From positions 2,790,001 to 2,854,000 of the forward strand of contig JAGTJL010000004.1 in NCBI GenBank assembly GCA_020746875.1: a stretch of DNA of 64,000 bases, given 5' to 3'. Both the position numbers and the translations under genes were made by a program. Positions 12,001 through 22,009 of the stretch are shown piece after piece. The first letter of the stretch is position 1. Each line of letters begins with the position of its first letter. A model generated the notes under the pieces. That model was given only the letters and a program-made list of their open reading frames with translations. It did no database searches and was not told the DNA's origin. The stretch comes from Rhexocercosporidium sp. MPI-PUGE-AT-0058 (Eukaryota; Ascomycota; Leotiomycetes; Helotiales).

Positions 12001-12506
12001 CCGCAGAAGCTGCACAGCAGAAGAAGAAAGCCAAGGGCAAAGACATCGGCTACGATCTCAAGAAGCCTAAGAAACTCACCATCTTCGCAGCAGCCAAGTT
12101 CCCAGCCTGGCAGGAGAAATACATTGATCTCGTGCGCGAAGCCTGGAACCCCGAGACGAAATCAACGAATGATAAGGAGCTTAATGGCAAGATCGCTAAG
12201 ATGGGCGAGATGAAGAAGGCGATGCCTTTTGTCCAAGCGCTCAAGAAGAGACTTGTTGCGGGCGAGAAGCCGGATGTCGTGTTCTCTCGCAAGTTGGCCT
12301 TCGATGAGGTGGCTATCCTTTTGAATATGGTGCCTGGTCTTAAGAAGGCGGCTGGCTTGACGGTTGTGGATGTGATTCGTGTTGATGAGGGCGGAAAGTC
12401 TGGCGTCCTTGCTGGGGAAGAGACGAAACTTGACACCCTGCCCCAGAGTGCGGAGAGTGCTGTTCCTGGTGTCCCGACATTCAATTTTGTGAACGTGGAC
12501 GCCTGA
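9048..12506 (+). CDS. CDC60: Leucyl-tRNA synthetase, cytosolic
   Basis: Class Ia aminoacyl-tRNA synthetase that charges tRNA-Leu in the cytosol. Exon 1 is 9048-9122 (25 codons, no mitochondrial presequence), then an 84-nt intron (GTAAGT to TAG), then exon 2 from 9207 to 12506; total 1124 residues, as expected for the archaeal/eukaryal type. Exon 2 opens with the family's EKKYQKKWEEDGVF. The HIGH signature appears as HAGH at about residues 90-93 in PYMNGTLHAGHSF; KMSKS is intact at about 758-762 in NGEKMSKSTGNF. Between them lies the CP1 editing insertion, including the region around LRPETMYGQT and a GTGVV motif. The C-terminal extension is lysine-rich and ends without similarity to the yeast mitochondrial enzyme. 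The gene looks intact and is the best codon-biased frame in the window. Confidence 0.97.
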
Positions 12507-14118
12507 GAAACGCGTAGGTAGTGTTATGATTTGGTAGCTTTTGAGATGGCTGGTACATGGGAATGAGAATCATGAATGATAGAGAAATGTCCAGATTTAC
12601 TAAGTAAGAATAAAAAAGCGCGCATGAAGTTTTGTTGATGTTTACTGCTTTCTGTGCGTTGATTCGTCCAGCCTTGTTTTCTTAAGACCTGCATCGCGAC
12701 CTGCTTCTCTACCTCGCATACCCGGCTTTCGTTCCGAGCCACAAGACATACAACGCACGCCACGTCTTTTCAGCATCACTCCTCTCCATATTTTCAATTC
12801 GTCCAGCCTCATTTTCTGATCACCAATCGTTGTCTGTTTCCTAAAATGTTCATCCCAGCCCGTTTCAGACTGGCAGTAAATAAACAGTAATCAAACATTT
12901 CATCTCACCTCCAGTAGTCTTCCTAATTTTCTTGTTGAGATGCGACATTCTCACAAATGCCTTCTACTTAATTTATTCGCTCATCATACTTCTCTTTCTC
13001 TCTCTCTTCGAAAAACCAGGTGGTGAGATGTGCACGGGCTTCCTCTCATTCGTCTAAATCCTCACAATGTTTTCATTGTGTTGAAACCAAGGAACATCCC
13101 CTGTCAACACCTCGCTCGCTTACAACCCACACCAGCCCTCACCTCACCTCTTCTCCTGCATCGTGACGCACCTACCCCTCACCAGCCACCTCAAACATTC
13201 CTCACTCAATGGCACTCACCAGCCTCAATATATTTCCCATCTTCTTACTGGTTGAAAATCGACGCAAAAGAGAACGGGAGAATGAGAGAGGGGCGTTGGC
13301 CAATCGGTGGAAGACGCGAGATAGGGTGATGTGGCGGAGCTGGCAGGGATGGAATCAAGAAATTTCAAGGTTGGGGTTTTGGTCTTTCGACGTCTTGCCT
13401 TGGCTTTTGACGATTCGATGGACTTGAGTAGTGCCCGCCATCACTAGTTCTCTAGTACAGTATCAAATGGAAACTGTCACGGTTAGGCTTGCCGTCTGGT
13501 CCTCGTCTCCTTCATAGCAAAGCTGGCTGGGCTGATGGTGCCGCTCCAAGTCGCTTGCTTGTGGAGACCTCGAGAAGAAAACGTGCTTTCATCCAAACCA
13601 ATGCCAGTGTCTGCCTTGGTTAAGACCCGGTCCAGAGAGAAAGAGGGCAGGTGGAAGTTCTCCTCGCCCCCTAGCCTGACAGCACTCAAGCTTTCACGGT
13701 GAGAGACGAGAGCTGCAGAGCTTGGAAGCAGCCCTGCATATTGCCCCCAGCGGGGTAGCTATGATGGCATTTTGTACTCTGTGTGCGGATTTCCCAGCCT
13801 TGTTTGGTCTGTTTTTCTGGCTCTGACCAGGGAATGGGTTTTCTCTCTCACGATGTCTGCCCAGTAGGTGGTGATGTGATGCCATGTTTTCGACCTTGGT
13901 TGGTGGACAGAAAGAGGGAGGGCAGGATAAGTATTTCATGTGCCCCAACCTCCTCCTCTTCCTTTGTTTCGAATATCATCACTGCATCCATACTTTGTAC
14001 ATAAGTATCTCATCTCTGTCGATATCTGCCATCCTTCTTCTTAATCCTCATCTCCATCCTTCTCCATACTCAGCCTCTATCAACTCCACATCCCAGTCTC
14101 CCTCCACCAGCAGCAAAA
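12507..14118. other. Long intergenic/leader region before the GPI-type protein gene
   Basis: 1.6 kb with only short overlapping frames. The stretch from about 13950 to 14118 is strongly C/T-rich (CATCCTTCTTC, CTCCATCC), a typical fungal transcription-start and 5' leader pattern, so this region probably holds the promoter and a long 5' UTR of the cell-wall gene. Confidence 0.4.
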
Positions 14119-14751
14119 ATGGCACGCCTCACAGCCACCCTCCTCCTCCTTGCAAGCGCAGTCTACGCCCAAGACAGCACCACCCTCTCCGTCCCCGGGA
14201 TGTCAACCTCGCTCGTCCTCCCCGCCTGGCCATCCCCCACCACCACAATCTCAAGCACAACAACAGTCTACTCGGGCATGACGACCACAACCACCACTCT
14301 CATCCCCTCATCCTCCGTCTCTCCATCCTCATCAGGAAGCGCCGACACAACAACAGTCGAAAGCGCAACATCAACAATCACCGCCCTCCCCACAGCCGCA
14401 ACAAGCATCAGCACATTCACCCCCGGCTCCGGCATCTCCTCCTACCTCTCCTCCATAATCTCAGCCGAGCACTCAATAGCTAGCACCATTTCTGCATCAG
14501 CAGCCGCTACAGCTTCATCGCTCGGTTCTGCTGTCTCGAGCGCCACATCCGCATTGATTACAAGTTCGGCTACGGCTACGACGCTGGTTGTTGTTGGGGG
14601 ACCAGCGACGACAACTGCGTCGATTGGCTTTGGAGGGAATGCGACGAGTACGGCGGCTGGGCCGGAGTTCACTGGTGCGGCGACTAGGGAGGGCTTGGAG
14701 ATGAGTGTGTTGGGGCTGGTGGTCTTTGTTGTTGGGGGGTTGGTTTTGTAG
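14119..14751 (+). CDS. Ser/Thr/Ala-rich GPI-anchored-type cell-wall protein
   Basis: Intronless 210-residue frame. Residues 1-17 form a signal peptide (MARLTATLLLLASAVYA, cleavage before Gln18). The mature part is almost wholly Ser, Thr, Ala and Val with Thr runs, the composition of a heavily O-mannosylated wall protein, and includes an NATS-type N-glycosylation site. It ends with a short hydrophobic tail (VLGLVVFVVGGLVL) with no residues after it, preceded by small residues suitable as an attachment site, so it is probably GPI-anchored. It has no cysteines forming a CFEM domain and no catalytic domain. Such proteins evolve quickly, and I cannot give a specific role beyond the cell surface. 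The start ATG follows an A-rich CAGCAAAA context. Confidence 0.8.
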   Translation: MARLTATLLLLASAVYAQDSTTLSVPGMSTSLVLPAWPSPTTTISSTTTVYSGMTTTTTTLIPSSSVSPSSSGSADTTTVESATSTITALPTAATSISTFTPGSGISSYLSSIISAEHSIASTISASAAATASSLGSAVSSATSALITSSATATTLVVVGGPATTTASIGFGGNATSTAAGPEFTGAATREGLEMSVLGLVVFVVGGLVL

Positions 14752-15260
14752 TGAAGAAGTAAAGGGAGCATTGATGTGAGTAAGGAAAATGGGGAAGATG
14801 CATGAGTGATGAGTTATGGTTTGATGGTTATGAATGAGCTTGGAGTTTGGTGATTTGGTTTGGGAGCATGCATGGAGTGAATTGGTTTCATTATTCTAAT
14901 TACTTAATCATCTAATTGAACATTACCAACCTATCTATTCAATGCTTTCCGTTGCTTTGCATCGTGAATTAGGCACAACTTGACTTGAGCTTAGCGAGTT
15001 CGAAGCTTGATGCAATCTGGAACTTGAGACATGTTAGCAATCTGCCCAGAAGAAGATATGAAATGTCAATGTGAGAATTGGAGTAGTGATCAGACAGCAG
15101 TTGGTACAAATTTTGATCGGCATTATTGATACGTTCAGGTCTGTGAATAGGTTTCTTCATCATGTCACTGTGAGAGAAGGAAATGAAAAGTATATCCCAA
15201 CGTACCATTGTGTCTGCCCTGATTGATCGTTGTTCTTAAAGGGGCGAGGTCAGGGCTACC
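14752..15260. other. Convergent 3' intergenic region
   Basis: About 500 bases between the stop of the GPI-type gene (plus) and the stop of the phosphatase gene (minus). AT-leaning with no supported frame; probably two 3' UTRs. Confidence 0.45.
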
Positions 15261-16250
15261 TCACTCTGTTCTTCTCTTCTTGAAGAAAGAGTCAACCGTC
15301 TTCTGACTGGAGTCATGTTGCAGACTCCCAATCCCACCTCGTGTCTTCTTCAAACCAACAAGATGCTCCTTGCTGTTCACTGCTCTTACCACGAGTGACA
15401 TGTCAAGGAGCCGGGGAGGTGGTCGGGGGGTTGCTGATATGGTAGGTGGTGGGGTAGAAGGCATCTGTAGTAGATCGGATGTATCTTCAGATGGCTTGGA
15501 TGCTGCAGCTGGCTCTGGAAGCTTTGTCATCTTGGCAGTCGGTAGTATCTCGTTCGCGGCGGTAGACTTGATCTCTAAATCCAAGTACCCGGTATTCGAC
15601 CATCCACCGAGGTGCTCCAAGCTGAAACCATTCTCAGGTGTATCATTTCCCTGACTGACAGAGACTTTTGAGGGATGGAATCGCTTCAAGAAAGCCCGCC
15701 AGAGATGGCTTAGAATAATGCCATGTGCAACAACTGCCACAGTACCATCTTCTGGAACATCTTTCAACAGTGGCGCAAGGTATGTATCGATGAAGGTGTC
15801 TGAGCGAACCTTCATCGACTCCTTAGTCTCTACATCCTTGAAGCCTGGATCATTTCGATATGCTTCCTGATGTGCCGCCTTTCCCCATTGATTTCCCTCT
15901 CTCGGTCGCTCAATGAACGACTTTCCCTCGTAGAATCCGAAGTCTTGCTCTCGGAGGACTTCTAACTTGGTCGTCTCGGCCGGGGCAGGCGATTGAGCGA
16001 CGCGAACGGCCTCAGCCGTCTTGAACGCGCGTTGCAGATCCGAAGAGAAGATATGGGAGATCTTGACATTGATCGCAGCTAGGTGCGCTGCCAGGCGGTT
16101 AGCTTGGAGGACGCCGTGGTTTGTGAGCGCAGAGTCTGTGACACCAGCACTGGATTTGTTAGCTGGATTGGTCTTCAGGAATCGCGGTCCTTACTAGACG
16201 GATGCCACATTGTGGACGGTCTCGCCGTGTCGGATAAGTAGGAGCCTCAT
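15261..16250 (-). CDS. Histidine phosphatase (phosphoglycerate-mutase-like) with C-terminal PIP-box-like motif
   Basis: Member of the histidine-phosphatase superfamily branch 1, with the catalytic phospho-acceptor in the N-terminal motif LLLIRHGET (Arg7-His8-Gly9) and the second histidine in VAVVAHGIILSHL. Two exons: 16250-16195 and 16149-15261, with a 45-nt intron (GTAAGG to CAG); the join reads NVASVYAGVTDSALTNHG, the expected family sequence, and total length is 314. The conserved SSDLQRAFKTAEAV and GFYEGKS motifs are present. After the domain, about residues 220-300 are Pro/Ser-rich and probably disordered. The last 14 residues contain QKTVDSFF followed by KKRR, matching the PCNA-interacting consensus Qxx(hydrophobic)xxFF with a basic tail. 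Substrate unknown. It shares a divergent promoter with the gene at 16702. Confidence 0.92.
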
Positions 16251-16701
16251 CCTGCCACCGGGGTAGGATGGGTGAGTGTTAGTTTCAACTGCGAATCATG
16301 CTTGATGTTGAGAGGAAAGGAAGAGGGATGGGACACGAGAAATGAAAATGTACTTGAAAAGTTTAGCGATGCGCTAACGATTGGACGCTAGTCCCATTCG
16401 TGACTTCCGCCTTTCATCATCGAGACAACATCTTATCAACACCAGAAAAGCATCGCCATTCTTGCTCTTAACAGGGAAAACTAACACATCTTCATTTATG
16501 CATTTATGACTGGTTACTGCTGAGTACATATATGTGCAGGCCTCGGAAATCGGCCCATTCCAGGAACACAAGAGTAATCAACGCCGCTCTGGATTCAGTT
16601 CTTCCCACCGAATAGAGCAACTTCAAGTATCCCGGACTCCTTACTTGCGAGGACATCGACGAGAGAATTAAACAATAACTACTCTTCCAAGCAATTAGAC
16701 C
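16251..16701. promoter_or_regulatory. Divergent promoter region of the phosphatase and the small membrane protein
   Basis: 451 bases between two divergent starts. No recognisable operator. Both genes must be initiated from here unless unseen leader exons exist. Confidence 0.45.
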
Positions 16702-17154
16702 ATGAGGGCCAAGATGAATGCCGCTTTCAATGCCATACGGTTTCTGGCTTTCGGTTGGGCCCTTCCATCGGTCAGCCTCCATTGGACTGATATCGCTTTT
16801 ATCGTCGGCCTCACGTACTTCTACGGCCGAATTTTACACTGGATGGAAAGAGACGACGAGTTCGTCCATATTGATGAGATTCTTACCCGCGTATACCTGG
16901 TCTACTTGATGATGTTCTGTTGCTTTGCCTGGGTTTGGCGTGGAATACTGGCGGAAATAGGACTGGATGCTGCTCCTTATTTGAAATATGGCATCCTCTT
17001 GATACCGGCTATGGGACATGACTTTATAACAAAATGGGTTACCCTGGATCGGCTGGATCGTCCTGATGAAGCAGTAGAGCCTTTCAAGGTGCAGTATGCT
17101 GTCTCCATGATTTTCGTGGTTTTTTGCTGGGCTTACCTTGCACACTTGGAGTGA
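16702..17154 (+). CDS. Small integral membrane protein of unknown function
   Basis: Intronless 150-residue frame with a good start context (GACC-ATG). Hydrophobic stretches at roughly residues 24-42, 63-83, 92-106 and 130-147 suggest three or four membrane spans. Charged loops between them contain MERDDEF and TLDRLDRPDEA. I do not recognise a family. The first Met is followed by a second at codon 5, so the start could be either. The frame has few codons of unusual type and ends with a TGA close to the last span, so the C-terminus is very short. The moderate confidence reflects its size and lack of named similarity. Confidence 0.6.
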   Translation: MRAKMNAAFNAIRFLAFGWALPSVSLHWTDIAFIVGLTYFYGRILHWMERDDEFVHIDEILTRVYLVYLMMFCCFAWVWRGILAEIGLDAAPYLKYGILLIPAMGHDFITKWVTLDRLDRPDEAVEPFKVQYAVSMIFVVFCWAYLAHLE

Positions 17155-18869
17155 TTCAGCTCCAGGAATGGCGCCGAATAATGAGAAACCATTCGCATTT
17201 CTTCGTCGAAGAAGGTTGTCTTCGTGGCATCTTATTGCTCCTCTCGATCGTCCCCATCGGTTTGTTCGATTCGGCCGTCGGCCGTTCAATTGGGATACGG
17301 TATCAACTTCTCGCAGCTTCTTGTTCTTGGCCTCACCCAACTCTCCACGTCAGGTTAATGGCAGGGGGCTTTGTATGTGGGAGACATGGGCGGCTGCTCC
17401 TCGTTTCTCAAATATACCTTACTTTTCGTTCTCTCTTTGGGTTTTTCGTTTGTGCGTTTGAATTTACTGTATACATTGCGAGCGTTTCCGTTTGCTTCTT
17501 GGCACCTTCTAGTTCACGATCATGTCGCTTTGAGGGATTACTCGAGGTCCGATGCTAAGTTAGATGCGAGACCTTAGGGGTGTCTTTGATGCCAATCTCA
17601 ATTCTTGCAGAGCATCAGATTGGGATCAGCTGAGAGGCACCAGTGTCATGCTCTTCGGATGTTAGCGTGCCATCGTCGTAATAGATTTTGCTGCGTCATT
17701 CATCTTGTAAACTGCTCTCCTTCCTGTACCGTATCGTATTCAGAGCAAAATGCAAAGCCGCGCTGTTATATGCTTCCTTCGTGTTCATAGGTCAGGCACA
17801 CTCCATAATTCACCACAAGTTGCCGAAGGTTTTTTTGGTCCACAAGATTGCTTTGTTCTAAGACTATGATGAGCTCTTGCGATTTGTGGTCTTCGTTCTC
17901 TTCTTTATAATGCCTCCAAAGATCCTAAGACCGGCTGGGAATTTTCCTCTGGTGGCTGTGATATAGACGTTAAAAGCCTGGGGTACCTTCGAAATCAAAT
18001 TTTTATCAGGCTGTAAGTGATGTCTGCACTTCCCTTCGTCCTTGAGCGTCGTTGTCGCTCCTTCAACTGCTGTCATTCCCTGCCTTACCTCGATGTCTCC
18101 TTGCACCTCCCATCACTCCATATGCAAAACAACATTAAGTAAAATGCGACTGGTATTTGCTTTCCATGTCGATTTCGTTCAAAAATGTCCTTTGGCATCA
18201 TCCGGGTATCTCATTGTGGCATCTGGCATCAGCTTCACTCTTCGTTGTGGGTTTTGGTAGACTAGCCTACTTCGCGAGCTTCAACCACCCCTCACCACAG
18301 CACTAACACCACACTTTCCACATCTCCACAATCAAGCATTACTACACATCAGTACTTTATTGCATTCTCATAGGGAGATTCAAAGATTCATATCCCTGAG
18401 TTTCAGGTCTAAATTCTAATGTAAGTTGGTCGCACTGTCACTTTGTTGTGGTGTGAATTGCCTCGGGCTCGGAGGTCCAGTATACTCGCCTCGCCTCTGC
18501 AGACTCGCTCGAGCCCACTCGCATTTCTTGCATCCACTCCAGTTCGTCTTCGGCCCGGTTTCATTTTCACTTGCTCAGCTTCCACTTCCAAACGTCAACT
18601 TTACCCCTTCAGTTTCCGTGCCCGGGTGTGCATCAATTCATTTCATCCAGTTCACAACAGAACCCTTCCTTGTATTGAAGGAACGTCACCAAAATCCTTC
18701 TGGTGGGCTTCAGTTGGTGTTCACACCCATAATATTCTTCATCACCACCCACATTCTCAATGAGCCCCAGCCCGAGCCATTATCTTATCCGCATCCCAAA
18801 CATGTTGCTGTATACTGACAAATCCAGATCCCCAATCTCACAGTCTAATAGACACCGCTCACCAGCACC
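17155..18869. other. Intergenic region and probable leader of the zinc-cluster gene
   Basis: 1.7 kb without a convincing gene. Overlapping frames at 17124-17558 and 17138-17461 extend out of the preceding gene and look like its 3' UTR. From about 18270 to 18869 the strand is rich in CACC/CTCC tracts, which suggests a long 5' leader for the following gene; frames within it (18426-18818, 18443-18763) would be upstream ORFs at most. Confidence 0.4.
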
Positions 18870-21800
18870 ATGGACGAAGGGAAAGAAGCACCAAGAACCC
18901 CTCCCATCGCCCCTCCCGCCGAAGCCAGTGATGGGGAAGGAGACAATGATCAAGAGCCAATGGTCTTCAAGTTTGGCGCACCCCAGTCAAATGAAGAAGT
19001 CCAAGATCAAGCCCTACACGAAGCTGCAACCGCCAACACCAGGTCCCCTGTAACCTTCAACTTCGGCCCCCAGCTAGTCGAAGCACCAGAAAACGAATTC
19101 ATTGCTTCTTTCAAGAGGCATCAAATACCCTCTGGGATTAAGAAGCTTGCTGCTTTGATTAACAACAGAAAACGTGCAGCCACTAAACGGGAGTTACGTG
19201 GAGGGGCCACTGGATACATAGACGAGGATGAGAGTGGTACTTACGACCCCAAGGAAGCACGCAGGACGCCACCATCCCCTCCGAGGCCTGCGAAACGAGT
19301 TAAGATAAACCATGCACTTGATAAAGATGAGAATCCTCAATCAAAGAAACCTACCAAGCAGATTGGTTTCCAATATAGCCTCATGGTCAAGCTGGACTTA
19401 AAGAGCGAAAAGGGTTTGGATTACCTTCGTTCTCTTCCAGCTGGAACCTCTGGGCACCCACCTGGGTTTATAGAGGAGGATATCGATTCTGATGGTTCTG
19501 GGTACGTTGTCCCATCAAGGAGGAAGAGAGTAGTAAAACGTCCTCGAAGACTTGGCGTTACAATGTCTAGGTGAGTTACTCTTTTGCCCTAGTTAGCATT
19601 AACTAAATGTTCAGATCCGATGGCTTGACAATTGATGTCCTTACCGACGGCCATCCTCAGCGCCGCGGCTGTAGATGCTGCTTCGAGCAAGGCGACGACG
19701 ACTGTAGTCTATTGAAACATCCGGATGAATATCCATGCGAGGCGTGTGAAGACGCAGGAGTCAACTGTGTATTGATCGTCCCCCCAAAGTTCAAAAAAGT
19801 CTGCTTGCGATGCAAAGAGAAACGGCGAGACTGCTCGTATTCTCTCGATGGAGGCAAGGGTGTTGAGGCATGTGATGCCTGCGAAGGAGAAGGCGTCACT
19901 TGCTGTGCGGAAGCCCTCACACAATCCAGCATGATCAGAAGATTCGCTAGTCGCCCAGCTCGTACCAAATCCAAACCAGCTTCCACCACAGTATCGAAAC
20001 AAACGGTCCAAGAGCGCATGTACGTCGCCTGTAGCCAGTGCCGTGACAAAAGAATAAATTGCACCAATCGAGGAAAAGCAGATCCTGGACCTTGTCGCGA
20101 ATGTCGCAAAGCGAATCAGGCCTGCAAATTCGTCGTTCAAACGACTCGACTTCCTCAATTCCAAGCTCCTCCACCAACCTCGTCTAAGACCAAGAAATCA
20201 TTCGCTTTCTCGTCAAGACACAACTTAAGATCCGAGTCCTCAACACCAATTCACGACCGTATAGGCACGCCACACTCGCCAGACACACTAACAGAAACCA
20301 TATACTCGGAGCTCGAGAAGAAGAACACGCGGAAAGCAGAGAAATTAATCGCCAAAGGCAAGCTCTCACCCTCCCACCCACTCCACCAATCCATTTTCGG
20401 ACCCCTTGACCATGGCGGCGGTCGTAGACGCAAATTCAAATTCTATCAAACTTCACCGAAACTAACTGGCCACACCCTAGGCATCGCTCACATCCATATC
20501 ACGACCTCCTTCTGCCACCCCATAACATTCAACTACGTCCCCGACCCGCTCCTCCGCAACCCTTGCTCCTGGTGCCACAACCCATTCTTCGGCCTCTGGG
20601 GTCTCGCATCCGAATCAGGCCCGCGGAGAGTCGAAGGGTTCTACCACGCCGATGGACAAGGCTTCGAGGAAGTCTATGGTGGCTATTCAGAGGTTGGATT
20701 TTCAAAGAGCGTTATGTGTATTGCGTGTACCTACGCACGTGTCCGCATCACGCAATGTCCAGCCCATCGCCTTCGCACACTCGATCCCAATGCTGGCGAG
20801 ATCGACATGCGTGTCTTCAATGATGGAAAGTGGAGCGAGGCCGTTGATGCTTATAGGGCTGAGGATGAGAAGGGTGCCGAGCTCGTTAGGAATGCGAAGT
20901 GGTGTAGTATCTGTCCTGCTGCCGCGGTATTGAAATGTTGCTCCCCGCAGCTTTTTGATGAGAATGGCGAGCCTGTACCACAATACGGCGGTAAGGGAGG
21001 CAGCGGAGCAGGATGTGAAGGATGTGAAGGATGCGGTCTCCTCCTCTGCGAAGACTGCGCTGAACTAATGGGCAAACTCATTAAAGGTGGGGCGCGGACA
21101 GGCACTAAACAACTCGACACTATCTTCAAGGAAGTCAAGAGGAATAAATTGCGGTACAGGGAGGGTGTGAGAGCAGATGCTGAGTTCTTGACGAGTGGTG
21201 GTGAGCTGTTGAGGCGGATTGCCCAGGGTATGGGTGCTAGTGAGGGGATGGTAGATGATGAGGGTGAGGTCAGGGTTGCAAAAGTTGAGGGGGAGGGTGG
21301 GTGGATTGGTGGGGGGTTTGATGGGAGGGGGAGAGAGAAAAAGAGAGAGAAGAATGGCGAGGGGTGGATGAATGAGGGTGTGAAGCAGGGCGGGAAGGGA
21401 AAGGGGAAAGAGAAAGCCGATATTGCTGAGAAAGCCTGGATGCAGTATCAAGCTAGGGAGAAGGAAGCTGGTCGATCTTCTAATGGTGCTGATTCGAAGG
21501 GTAAGGGTAGGATGGTAGCGAATGGAGCGGACAGTGGTGGGAGGTTGAATGAAACGGCTTCTGGTGGTGGACGTGGCTCGAAGGGACAGATCAGACCGGG
21601 GACCTCGATGTCTGTCTCGTCATACAGCAGCAGCGGAGCTCGAAACGGCAATCGGCCAACCGAGAGGAGCATTGGTAACGAATCTGCATCTCGATCTGTG
21701 TCTGGAAACAATCAAATGGGCAACAAATCTCGGTTTCCTCAAGACTCCAGGGGCAACAGTAGATCCATGGCTCCACCAAGAGGTACTGGATCCAACAGTG

Positions 21801-22009
21801 GTCAGAGGGACCAGAGTACGCGGCACAACAGTAGAGGGGCTGGCGGGAATGCTGATGGGGTAGTGGAAGGACAGAGAAGTGCCAAGCGAGAGACGAATGC
21901 GAGGGTGGAGTTTGGCGGGATGTTGAAGGAGCGGAAGGGCAGAAAGGTGGATGATGAGAAACCTTTTGGGGGGTGGATGCCGGGTATCATTGACTTGACC
22001 GAGGACTAA
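18870..22009 (+). CDS. Large nuclear-type protein with three tandem Zn2Cys6-like clusters
   Basis: Two exons, 18870-19570 and 19615-22009, with a 44-nt intron (GTGAGT to CAG) splitting an Arg codon; 1031 residues. Residues 1-233 are acidic and Lys/Arg-rich with FKFG/FNFG motifs and a basic stretch (RRKRVVKRPRR) that could be a nuclear signal. Cluster 1 (about 253-285) reads C-x2-C-x7-C-x10-C-x2-C-x6-C, cluster 2 (about 297-330) C-x2-C-x6-C-x12-C-x2-C-x6-C, and cluster 3 (about 373-404) C-x2-C-x6-C-x10-C-x2-C-x6-C. A second Cys/His-rich region at about 550-716 (NPCSWCHNPF, CIACTYARVRITQCPAH, KWCSICP, GCEGCEGCG, LCEDC) looks like a separate zinc-binding domain. The C-terminal ~300 residues are Gly/Ser/Arg/Lys-rich and disordered. 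It could be a transcription factor, but no fungal-specific middle homology region is visible, so DNA binding is inference. Confidence 0.85.
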
